DNA of 64,000 bases, taken from Lutibacter sp. (GTDB lineage Bacteria > Bacteroidota > Bacteroidia > Flavobacteriales > Flavobacteriaceae). The notes under the pieces were generated by a model that worked only from the letters and a program-made list of their open reading frames with translations, was not told where the DNA came from and ran no database searches. Position numbers and translations under genes: made by a program. The stretch is from NCBI GenBank assembly GCA_021647265.1, contig JAKIVA010000008.1:7975-71974 (forward strand), in the 5' to 3' direction. Shown here piece by piece: positions 6,888 through 14,795 of the stretch (positions are counted from its first letter, which is position 1; every line of letters begins with the position of its first letter).

Positions 6888-9770
6888 ATGAAACAAAAAA
6901 GACAATTTATTTTAGCGATTTTATCGCTTTTTACGATGGCAATTTACGCACAGTCGTATCAGGTTACAGGAACGGTTACTGACTCTAACAGTCAGCCATT
7001 ACCAGGAGTTTCTGTTACTATCGAGGGAACATCAAGGGGAACGACTACCGATTTTGACGGTAAATTCTCTATTAAAGTTGAATCTAGTGAAAATCTTATC
7101 TTTTCATACGTTGGATTTAATGAGAAAAAATTACAGATGGATGGAACTAAAACATTTAATATTGTATTGGTTTCAGGAGTTTCTTTAAATGAAGTTGTTG
7201 TTGTTGGATCTAGAAATCCAAACAGAACAGCAGTAGATACTGCTGTGCCTGTTGATATTATTAATGTTGCAGAATTAATTACTGCAGGGCCACAGATAAA
7301 TTTAAATCAAATTTTAAATTATGTAGCTCCTTCATTTACATCAAACACACAAACTATTTCTGATGGTACTGACCATATTGATCCTGCTTCTTTAAGAGGT
7401 TTAGGACCTGATCAGGTTTTAGTATTAATTAATGGTAAAAGAAGACATACATCTTCTCTTGTTAATGTTAATGGAACATTTGGGCGTGGTAGTGTAGGAA
7501 CAGATTTAAATGCAATTCCTGCTGCTTCAATTGAACGTATTGAAGTATTACGTGATGGTGCTGCAGCACAATATGGTTCTGATGCCATTGCTGGTGTAAT
7601 TAATATTGTATTAAAAAGAAGCACTAATGAATTAACTGTAAATGTTACAAATGGTGCCTATTTTTCAAAAAATGCAAATGACCAAACTGGTGGTAGCGAT
7701 GGTAACACAACTAATATAAGTGCTAACTATGGTTTACAACTAGGAGATAAAGGTGGATTTATTAACTTTACTGGTGATTTTGATGTTAGAGATCCATACA
7801 GTAGAATGAAAGAATTTGAAGGTGATATTTTTAATAAATACAATACTATTGAAAGAATTGCAAATGATGCTGGATATGATATTACAAACTTATTAGATGA
7901 TGATGTTAGTGATGTAATTCAATATGGTAATCTAGCTGGTTTTAATTTAGACCCAAATGCTACAAAAGCGGATTTACAAAGTATTTTATCTGCTGATTAT
8001 ACTGCTGCAGAATTAACTGCACGTGGATTAACCAGAAGTGATTTTAATATGAGAGTTGGTCAGTCTGCTTTACGTGGTGGTCGCTTCTTTGCAAACTTTT
8101 CACTACCATTAAACGATGATGGTACAGAACTATATTCTTTTGCTGGAGTTAGTTCTAGAGTTGGTAACTCTGCAGGTTTTTACAGATTACCTAGCCAAGA
8201 GCGAACCTATACACCTGCTTATATTAATGGTTTCTTACCTGAAATTAATTCAGCGATTACAGATAAATCATTTTCTGTTGGAATTAAAGGGAAAGTTTCG
8301 GATTGGGATGTAGATTTCAGTAATACCTATGGTAAAAATGAATTCCTTTACACTATTGGAAATACGTTTAATGCTTCTATGCAAAGTGCATCTCCAACAA
8401 CTTTTGATGCTGGTGGATTTTCATTTGCTCAAAATACTACGAACTTAGATATTAGTAAATTTTATGAAGATACAATGTCTGGTTTTAACGTAGCTTTTGG
8501 AGCAGAGTACAGAGTTGAAACGTATGAAATATACGCTGGTGAAGAAGGGTCTTATGCTCAATATACAGCTGATGGACAGGTAATTACTTTACCTTCTCAA
8601 AACCCTTCAGTAGATTTCTTTGATAGAGCAAGACCAGGTGGATCACAGGTATTCCCTGGATTTAGCCCTGCTAATGAATTATCTCGTGGTAGAAGTAGTG
8701 TTGCTGGTTATTTAGATATGGAAGCTGACGTTACCGAAAAATTCTTAGTAAGTTTAGCTACTAGGTATGAAGATTATTCTGATTTTGGATCTACATTGAA
8801 CTTTAAAGTAGCAACTAGAATTAAAGCTGGTGAAAACACCAATATTAGAGCTGCATTTAACACTGGTTTTAGAGCTCCTTCATTACACCAATTAAACTTT
8901 AATTCTACATCTACAATTTTTGATCAAGATGGTAATCCTATTGAAGTTGGAACATTTGCCAATGATAGTAGAGCTGCAAAATTATTAGGTATTCCTCAAT
9001 TAAAGGAAGAAACATCTAGATCTTTAAGCTTAGGATTTACATCTAAATTACCTGATGCTCATTTAACATTTACTGTTGATGGTTATTGGATTGGTATTGA
9101 TGACAGAGTTGTATATACAGGTAGATTTACTGGACCTGGAACAGGTACTGAATTAGATAATTTATTATCTCAAGCAAACGCTGGAGCTGCTGCATTTTTT
9201 GCAAATGCTATTGATACTGAATCAAAAGGTATTGATATTGTAATTACGCACGATGCTATGTTAGGTGATAATGCCAAATTAAAAACAGATTTAGCGGCGA
9301 CCTTCTCTAATACAAAACAAGTTGGAGATGTAAAAGCTTCTGACGTTATAAGAGCTGCTGGTCTAGTTGACACTTATTTTGATGAAGCAAGTAGGGTTTA
9401 CTTAGAAGAAGCTGTACCTCGTACAAAAATTAATTTATCACATAGTTTAACAACTGATAAATTTAATATTTTCTTAAGAAACGTTTACTTTGGTGAAGTT
9501 ACTGAAGCAACTAACAATGTACTTAGACAGCAAGTTTTTGGAACTAAAGTAGTTACAGATTTATCTTTTGGTTATAAAGCAACAGAAGTTTTAACTATTA
9601 CTGTTGGTGCTAATAACTTATTTGATATTTATCCAGACAGAGCTGCGTTAGCATTCTCTGACGGTGGAACAAATAGAAGTAGCGGTAGATTTGATTGGTC
9701 AAGAAGAGCACAACAATTTGGTATTGGTGGTCGTTTCTTATTTGCAAGGTTAAATTTTGTACTTAAATAA
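6888..9770 (+). CDS. TonB-dependent outer-membrane receptor with N-terminal carboxypeptidase-like domain
   Basis: This 960-residue protein starts with a signal peptide ending around IYAQS. A carboxypeptidase-regulatory-like domain follows (VTGTVTDSNSQPLPGVSVTIEG, then GTTTDFDGKFSI), then a TonB plug (SLRGLGPDQVLVLINGKRRH, then IERIEVLRDGAAAQYGSDAIAGVINIV) and a large beta-barrel. The barrel carries the typical NIRAAFNTGFRAPSLHQLNF segment and ends in FARLNFVLK. Such receptors import siderophores, vitamins or oligomers using TonB energy. There is no SusD-like partner, so this is not a SusCD glycan pair, and the cargo cannot be named. A strong terminator follows, so the gene is probably transcribed alone. 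Confidence 0.95.
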   Translation: MKQKRQFILAILSLFTMAIYAQSYQVTGTVTDSNSQPLPGVSVTIEGTSRGTTTDFDGKFSIKVESSENLIFSYVGFNEKKLQMDGTKTFNIVLVSGVSLNEVVVVGSRNPNRTAVDTAVPVDIINVAELITAGPQINLNQILNYVAPSFTSNTQTISDGTDHIDPASLRGLGPDQVLVLINGKRRHTSSLVNVNGTFGRGSVGTDLNAIPAASIERIEVLRDGAAAQYGSDAIAGVINIVLKRSTNELTVNVTNGAYFSKNANDQTGGSDGNTTNISANYGLQLGDKGGFINFTGDFDVRDPYSRMKEFEGDIFNKYNTIERIANDAGYDITNLLDDDVSDVIQYGNLAGFNLDPNATKADLQSILSADYTAAELTARGLTRSDFNMRVGQSALRGGRFFANFSLPLNDDGTELYSFAGVSSRVGNSAGFYRLPSQERTYTPAYINGFLPEINSAITDKSFSVGIKGKVSDWDVDFSNTYGKNEFLYTIGNTFNASMQSASPTTFDAGGFSFAQNTTNLDISKFYEDTMSGFNVAFGAEYRVETYEIYAGEEGSYAQYTADGQVITLPSQNPSVDFFDRARPGGSQVFPGFSPANELSRGRSSVAGYLDMEADVTEKFLVSLATRYEDYSDFGSTLNFKVATRIKAGENTNIRAAFNTGFRAPSLHQLNFNSTSTIFDQDGNPIEVGTFANDSRAAKLLGIPQLKEETSRSLSLGFTSKLPDAHLTFTVDGYWIGIDDRVVYTGRFTGPGTGTELDNLLSQANAGAAAFFANAIDTESKGIDIVITHDAMLGDNAKLKTDLAATFSNTKQVGDVKASDVIRAAGLVDTYFDEASRVYLEEAVPRTKINLSHSLTTDKFNIFLRNVYFGEVTEATNNVLRQQVFGTKVVTDLSFGYKATEVLTITVGANNLFDIYPDRAALAFSDGGTNRSSGRFDWSRRAQQFGIGGRFLFARLNFVLK

Positions 9771-9798
9771 ATATAAAAATCTCTAAAAGAGGTATTTT

Positions 9799-9837
9799 AA
9801 AAACCCGGAAAGAATTAATTCTTTCCGGGTTTTCTTT
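9799..9837 (+). terminator. Strong intrinsic terminator of the TonB-dependent receptor gene
   Basis: AAACCCGGAAAGAATT (9801-9816) is followed at once by its exact inverted copy ending in CCGGGTTT (9832), a 16-base perfect stem, and then a T-rich tail. Confidence 0.9.
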
Positions 9838-9977
9838 TGTTGAATATTATCAAAATTAAAATAAATGGTGTGATATTTATCATATCCTGTAGCAGTAATA
9901 AAGACGAATTTTGTAGTAATTAATTTAACAGCTATAATTAGAACCTTTAATAAATCTAATTATTAAATATCCAGAAA

Positions 9978-10406
9978 ATGAAAATTATTTCAGCAACAAT
10001 ATTTCTATTTTTTTTAGTTGTACAAACAAATGCACAAAATACGTTAGCTTCAATAGAAGATAATGTTGAATTTAGGACTTCTGAGTTCAATTCACTTACA
10101 ACAAAAATAAATTCCCAACCTCAGTTTCCAGGAGGAAATAAAGAATTAGCTAAGTATTTAAGTAAAAATATTAGATATCCTAAGAACTCCGAAAACTCTA
10201 GTTCTAGAGGGAAAGTAATTGTTTGTTTTAAGATTGAAAAAAACGGAAAAATATCAACTATAGAAATAGTTAAAGGTATTAACAAAATTTTAAATAAAGA
10301 AGCTAAAAGAGTTATTGCTAATATGCCTAATTGGAAACCTGCCCTCCGAGATAGTAATCCAATAGCTTCTGAAGTAACTATACCAATTGTATTTCTTAGA
10401 TATTAA
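9978..10406 (+). CDS. Secreted TonB C-terminal-domain protein
   Basis: The protein has 142 residues, with an N-terminal hydrophobic stretch (residues 3-17) and a likely signal-peptidase site at TNAQN. The rest matches a TonB C-terminal domain: FPGGNKELAKYLSKNIRYPKNS, GKVIVCFKIEKNGKISTIEIVKG, then MPNWKPAL and a final PIVF. There is no proline-rich spacer, and the N-terminus looks cleavable rather than a retained anchor. It may therefore not couple to ExbB/ExbD as a true TonB does. It lies 200 bases after the receptor terminator with its own leader, so any link to that receptor is only positional. Family assignment is firm, role uncertain. Confidence 0.85.
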   Translation: MKIISATIFLFFLVVQTNAQNTLASIEDNVEFRTSEFNSLTTKINSQPQFPGGNKELAKYLSKNIRYPKNSENSSSRGKVIVCFKIEKNGKISTIEIVKGINKILNKEAKRVIANMPNWKPALRDSNPIASEVTIPIVFLRY

Positions 10407-10450
10407 AAATTTCTATCAGATAATAATTTAATAATTAGAATAACTGTAAT

Positions 10451-10591
10451 AAAAAGAGGCTATCTAAAAAGTCTTTACTTTGTAATGTTGAACGCAGCAA
10501 AAACATCTTATTTACTTGATAATAAAGTAGTTATTATCTTTTAAGATTCTTCATTTCATTCAGAATGGCACTTTTTAGACAGCTTCTTTTT
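10451..10591. repeat. 141-bp palindromic intergenic repeat, MITE-like
   Basis: The terminal arms AAAAAGAGGCTATCTAAAAAG (10451-10471) and CTTTTTAGACAGCTTCTTTTT (10571-10591) are near-perfect inverted copies. Inside, ATGTTGAACGCAGCAAAAACATCTT and AAGATTCTTCATTTCATTCAGAAT are also approximately inverted, so almost the whole element can fold into one long hairpin. It lies between convergent genes and has no coding capacity. Confidence 0.8.
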
Positions 10592-10610
10592 AAATTAAAC
10601 AGTACTTAAA

Positions 10611-11489
10611 TTAACGTGTTACTGTTCCTGTAGGAAAATTTAAATTTTGATTCATAGTATAAGTTGTATGATCTATTGCATTTCCAGGTATATCACCTAC
10701 TAAGGGTTTCAATAAAAATGGATTAGGACTATTATCAGGATCTGGTTCAATAGATATTACAGCTATCCCACCTGCAATATCCGTAGGAAAAGTTAAGCCA
10801 CTTGGAGCATTTATTAAAAAATCCTCTCCTGGAAACGGAGGCCCATCCATAGTACTACTAAATCCATCAAAATCATCAACCATATCAACAGCAGTAAATG
10901 TACCTGTTGTTACAGGAATACCATTAATAACCGTCCATCCTTCATATTTCCAGCCAACTGGTAATGTTGGAAGTTTTAAACCAGCAGTCGGTGAGCCTGA
11001 TTCTAAACTTAAAAACCAAATACCACTATTTTCATTTGTATCAACTCCATTAGTTGGGGTTGCTAAAATATATTCTCCAGCTGCAGTTGCATAATCATTT
11101 CCTAGAGCTGCTGCATGTGAAATACTTAGATTTCCCGTTTTACCACTAAAATCACCTGCTAAAATATGAACACTACTTGGAGGTGGACTATCACCAACAG
11201 CTGGTTCAATTGTTAAAACAAAAGTGGTTGCAGATGTTAAACTTTCATAGTCTAATGAAAAAGTATTTTGAGATGCATTTCCTGTTCCATCAACAGAAAA
11301 TCTCCCCGTTGTAATTGGAGAACCATCTACAATAATCCAACCTTCATAAACATAATCACTGCCTAAATCTTCTAAACCTGAAACGTTTAAAGTTAAATTT
11401 TTAAAGTTTGGAATGTCATCACTATTATCACAGGATGTAAAAGCTAATCCCAAGATAAGTAAACTAAATGCTATTTTAATTTTTACCAT
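10611..11489 (-). CDS. Surface or periplasmic lipoprotein with two RskA-like repeats, unknown function
   Basis: This 292-residue protein has a lipoprotein signal (lipobox LAFTSC, lipidated Cys20). The mature part contains two similar units. The first runs from YEGWIIVDGSPITTGRF near residue 48 to VLTIEPAVGDSPPPS near 91; the second from YEGWTVINGIPVTTGTF near 182 to ISIEPDPDNSPNP near 251. The IEP-x-SP-P pattern resembles the C-terminal domain of anti-sigma-K (RskA) proteins, where a similar segment recurs, but there is no anti-sigma domain or transmembrane helix. The function is unknown. It lies downstream of the Crp-type gene with its own -7 element and a palindrome upstream, so that regulator may control it. 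Confidence 0.8.
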   Translation of the reverse strand: MVKIKIAFSLLILGLAFTSCDNSDDIPNFKNLTLNVSGLEDLGSDYVYEGWIIVDGSPITTGRFSVDGTGNASQNTFSLDYESLTSATTFVLTIEPAVGDSPPPSSVHILAGDFSGKTGNLSISHAAALGNDYATAAGEYILATPTNGVDTNENSGIWFLSLESGSPTAGLKLPTLPVGWKYEGWTVINGIPVTTGTFTAVDMVDDFDGFSSTMDGPPFPGEDFLINAPSGLTFPTDIAGGIAVISIEPDPDNSPNPFLLKPLVGDIPGNAIDHTTYTMNQNLNFPTGTVTR

Positions 11490-11515
11490 ATTTAATATTT
11501 TTAATTGTTATATGG

Positions 11516-11523
11516 CAAAAGTA
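11516..11523 (-). promoter_or_regulatory. Candidate -7 promoter element of the lipoprotein gene
   Basis: On the minus strand this reads TACTTTTG, an exact TAnnTTTG match, 27 bases before the ATG at 11489. The perfect palindrome at 11546-11559 sits where a -33 element or activator site would lie. Confidence 0.45.
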
Positions 11524-11545
11524 TTGTGATAAAATATAGTGAAAT

Positions 11546-11559
11546 GTTAGCTAGCTAAC
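11546..11559. promoter_or_regulatory. Perfect 14-bp palindrome GTTAGCTAGCTAAC, candidate operator
   Basis: The sequence is identical on both strands and overlaps the stop codon of the Crp/Fnr-type gene. It ends 22 bases upstream of the -7 element of the lipoprotein gene. A dimeric regulator could bind it, and the Crp/Fnr-type protein encoded alongside is the obvious candidate. That link is inference. Confidence 0.4.
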
Positions 11560-12231
11560 ATGAGGAGTATTTTTTAATAAAATAATTTCATTTCTGTTAA
11601 AATTAAGAACTCCTTCTTCTTTTAATTCATTTAAAGATATGTTTAAAGTAGGTCTTGAAGTACCAATTAAGTTTGCTATATCTTTTTGTGTATAAGGATG
11701 TTGAATTTTTATTTTACCTGTTTTACTGCATACGGTTCCAAATTCTTCGCTTAGTTCACCTAAAAAATCAAGTAATCGAGTTTTAGCATCTTTAAAAAGC
11801 AGCATTTGTAAACGGCGCTCTAATTTTTTAATTCTAAAATTAATAAACTTATATATTTTTAAAGTAAAAGTTTGATTATCACGCATTAAATCATGTAAAG
11901 TTGAAACGCCTATTGGACAAATGGAAGTTTTATTCTCTGTTGACTGTGCAAATTCATTTCTTTTTTCTTCACCTAATATAGCTTTTTCGCCAAATAGTTC
12001 CCCTTTACATAAAACCGCCTTAACTATCTCGCTACCATCTTCATTGTAATAGCCAAGTTTAACCTTTCCCTTCTCAATTAAATAGACTTTATTTGAAGCA
12101 TCCTCTTCAAAATATATGTAATCATTTTTAGAATAGTAATTAAAATTATGACTATCCTTATATGCCTTAAACTTATGAGGGCATAATATTTTGAAGAGGT
12201 TAACATTTTCTAGAAACCATACATTACTCAT
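11551..12231 (-). CDS. Crp/Fnr-family transcriptional regulator
   Basis: This 226-residue protein has an N-terminal cyclic-nucleotide-type beta-roll (FEEDASNKVYLIEKGKVKLGY, then GELFGEKAIL). A long dimerisation helix follows at about residues 125-150, then a C-terminal winged helix with recognition segment YTQKDIANLIGTSRPTLNISLNEL. There is no N-terminal Cys cluster of the Fnr iron-sulfur type, and the ligand is unclear. It lies 36 bases after the GH31 gene on the same strand, at the end of the glycogen block, so control of glycogen genes or of the adjacent lipoprotein is plausible but unproven. A perfect palindrome overlaps its stop codon. Confidence 0.92.
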   Translation of the reverse strand: MSNVWFLENVNLFKILCPHKFKAYKDSHNFNYYSKNDYIYFEEDASNKVYLIEKGKVKLGYYNEDGSEIVKAVLCKGELFGEKAILGEEKRNEFAQSTENKTSICPIGVSTLHDLMRDNQTFTLKIYKFINFRIKKLERRLQMLLFKDAKTRLLDFLGELSEEFGTVCSKTGKIKIQHPYTQKDIANLIGTSRPTLNISLNELKEEGVLNFNRNEIILLKNTPHVS

Positions 12232-12267
12232 ACTAAAATATTTTAATAAGCTAAATTTAAATAAAAT

Positions 12268-14667
12268 TTATTTCCCTACAATATACAATTCTCTAAATTC
12301 CTTAGAAATAATAAAAGTTATATCCCCATTTAATTTAGTAATCTCAATTTTTTCGTTATCAACTTCTACAGTATTAATTTTAAATGGCAACCCATGGATA
12401 TTTATTTTAAATGTATTATAACTAGTCATATATTTACCTGATTTAAATTGCTGAATAGTTAAAGAGTGCTGCTTTCCTACCTGATTAAAATTTCTTAAAC
12501 TATATCTCCCTTTTTTATAATCATATCCATCATGAGCATCTTCATACACTTCAGAAGATTCTTCACCAATTTTAAAATATACATCTAATTCTAGTTGTTC
12601 AATAACTATTTCACCCACATACTGTTGAATTGGGTATTTTGGAATAATAGCTCCTTCTTTAATAAAGATTGGCATACTATCAATATCAGCATCTACCCAT
12701 TTTTCTTCACCTCCAATTTCAATGGTATTATCCCAAAAATTATACCATCTACCTCTAGGAATATACATTCTTCTACCTTTTGCATTTGGTTCAATTATAG
12801 GACAAATTAATATCTTTTCACCAAAAATAAACTCATCGTTTCTATAATGAGTATGTGGATCTTCTTGGTCAAATAATACCAGTGATTTTAAAATAGGAAT
12901 TCCTTCACCTACATATCTCCAAAAAGTAGTATATAAATAAGGAAGTAATTGATACCGTATCTCAATAAATTTTCTAACAATAGCTGTTATACTATTTCCA
13001 AACACCCAAGGTTCTTGATCTCCATGGTCTCCAGATGAGTGTACTCTACAAAATGGGTGAAAAACTCCTAGTTGAATCCAACGAGCAAATAATTCTCCAT
13101 TTGGTTGTTCTGTAAAACCACCTATATCGGACCCTACAAAAGAGAATCCAGACATACACATACGCTGGGCTTGTTGGTTTGCAAGTGATAAATGATCCCA
13201 AGTTGCAACATTATCTCCTGTCCAAGTAGAAGTGTAACGCTGAGTCCCAGAATAAGCAGCTCTTGTTATTACAAATGGTCGTTTTGGATAACTGAATTTC
13301 TTTAAACCATGGTACGTTGCACGTGCCATTTGCATACCGTAAATATTATGTGCTTTTCTATGGCTACAATTATTTCCATCATAATTATGGCGGACATCAT
13401 TGGGAAAAGATTTACCAGGAACATCCATTACAGCAGGTTCATTCATATCGTTCCAAACACCATTGACCCCAATATCTTCAATTAATTCTTTAAATAAATT
13501 AGACCACCAATCTCTAACTTTCGGGTTTGTAAAATCTGGAAAATAACATTCCCCAGGCCAAACTTTTCCTTTCATATAAGGTCCATCTGCTCGTTTACAG
13601 AAATAATCTTTTTCTAAACCTTCTTTAAATACTGCATATTCTTTATCTATTTTAATACCTGGATCAATAATTACAATTGTTTTAAAACCTTCATCAGCAA
13701 GTTCTTTTACCATTTTCTTTGGATTCGGAAAATATTCTTTACTCCAAGTAAAGCAACGAAATCCCTCCATATAATCAATATCCAAATATAGAGCATCACA
13801 AGGTATTTTAAGTTCTCTAAATTTTGCTGCTATCTCTTTTATTTTTGATTCTGGGTAATAACTCCATTTACATTGGTGATATCCTAATGCCCACAATGGT
13901 GGAATATGCTGCGGTCTTCCTGTTAAATCAGTATAATTAGATACCACCTCTGTCATATCTGGACCATACATAAAATAATAATTCATTTCTCCGCCTTGCG
14001 CCCAAAAGCTTGTAATATTTCTTCTCTCGTGACAAAAATCAAAGTAGGAACGAAATGAGTTATCAAAGAAAATACCATACGATTTTTCGTGGTGTAAAGC
14101 GGTGTAAAAAGGTATTGCTTTATAAATTGGGTCTGTTCCTCTCTCAAATGCATAGGAATCTGTTACCCAATTTTGAAACCTTTTTCCTTTTAAATTATTT
14201 TCAACTGGCTTATCTCCTAAACCGTAATAATTTTCACTTTGCTGAGATTTAAGAGACATTTTTACAATATCACCTCCAAACTCATAACTTTCTTCCCAGT
14301 GAAAACCTAATTCATCTTCACAAATTAAGGTTGAATCTTTTGCATCATAAATTGATTTTCTCATATCTAATTTTGAAATAAGACAAATTAATTTTGACGT
14401 TGTTATTATATAATTTGTATCGTTTTCTGTAATCTCTAAGTGATTAAAACCTTTATTGGCGAATTGTGAAATTGCGTATGAAAAATCTTTATCAAAAATC
14501 CCTGTTGTAGAATATCTAAACCGTAACACGCTATCTCTTTCAATAGTTACCTGTAATACTACATTGTTTTTACTTGTAAAATATAATGTATCAACATCTT
14601 TTTTGTAAGAGATTATTTTTGAAGGAAATAAATTTCCTTTATATTCTAATTCAGTATTTAATATCAT
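12268..14667 (-). CDS. Glycoside hydrolase family 31 alpha-glucosidase
   Basis: At 799 residues this matches GH31 alpha-glucosidases. The nucleophile block is GVWNDMNEPAVMD (Asp of WNDMNEP), and the acid/base Asp lies in STWTGDNVATWDHL. Other family markers are GLGDKPVENNLKGKRF, PLWALGYHQCKWSYYP, DYMEGFRCFTW and FVGSDIGGF. There is no signal peptide, so a cytoplasmic enzyme acting on maltodextrin or glycogen-derived oligosaccharides is likely. It follows glgB on the same strand, but a possible hairpin and a good -7 element lie in the 128-base gap, so it may be a separate unit with the Crp-type gene. Confidence 0.94.
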   Translation of the reverse strand: MILNTELEYKGNLFPSKIISYKKDVDTLYFTSKNNVVLQVTIERDSVLRFRYSTTGIFDKDFSYAISQFANKGFNHLEITENDTNYIITTSKLICLISKLDMRKSIYDAKDSTLICEDELGFHWEESYEFGGDIVKMSLKSQQSENYYGLGDKPVENNLKGKRFQNWVTDSYAFERGTDPIYKAIPFYTALHHEKSYGIFFDNSFRSYFDFCHERRNITSFWAQGGEMNYYFMYGPDMTEVVSNYTDLTGRPQHIPPLWALGYHQCKWSYYPESKIKEIAAKFRELKIPCDALYLDIDYMEGFRCFTWSKEYFPNPKKMVKELADEGFKTIVIIDPGIKIDKEYAVFKEGLEKDYFCKRADGPYMKGKVWPGECYFPDFTNPKVRDWWSNLFKELIEDIGVNGVWNDMNEPAVMDVPGKSFPNDVRHNYDGNNCSHRKAHNIYGMQMARATYHGLKKFSYPKRPFVITRAAYSGTQRYTSTWTGDNVATWDHLSLANQQAQRMCMSGFSFVGSDIGGFTEQPNGELFARWIQLGVFHPFCRVHSSGDHGDQEPWVFGNSITAIVRKFIEIRYQLLPYLYTTFWRYVGEGIPILKSLVLFDQEDPHTHYRNDEFIFGEKILICPIIEPNAKGRRMYIPRGRWYNFWDNTIEIGGEEKWVDADIDSMPIFIKEGAIIPKYPIQQYVGEIVIEQLELDVYFKIGEESSEVYEDAHDGYDYKKGRYSLRNFNQVGKQHSLTIQQFKSGKYMTSYNTFKINIHGLPFKINTVEVDNEKIEITKLNGDITFIISKEFRELYIVGK

Positions 14668-14692
14668 AGTTTATGGTAATATTTCGAGGTTG

Positions 14693-14700
14693 CAAACATA
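14693..14700 (-). promoter_or_regulatory. Candidate -7 promoter element of the GH31 gene
   Basis: The minus strand reads TATGTTTG, an exact TAnnTTTG match, 25 bases ahead of the ATG at 14667. No obvious -33 TTG is seen. Confidence 0.4.
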
Positions 14701-14737
14701 CTAATTTTATAGATTTTTTGCGTTTATTACTTCATAA

Positions 14738-14773
14738 AAACACCTATAATCTATTAAAAAAACAAGGGTGTTT
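14738..14773 (-). terminator. Possible terminator or attenuator between glgB and the GH31 gene
   Basis: On the minus strand AAACACC and GGTGTTT are inverted and the second arm runs into TTTTT. The loop is 22 bases and itself contains a T-run, so the structure would be weak. It may partly end glg transcription. Confidence 0.35.
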
Positions 14774-14795
14774 AATTTTACTTTTGAGAATACTA

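Noticed and set aside
6888..9770. SusC-type glycan receptor
   Set aside because: No SusD-like lipoprotein follows, and the next gene is a TonB C-terminal-domain protein after a strong terminator.
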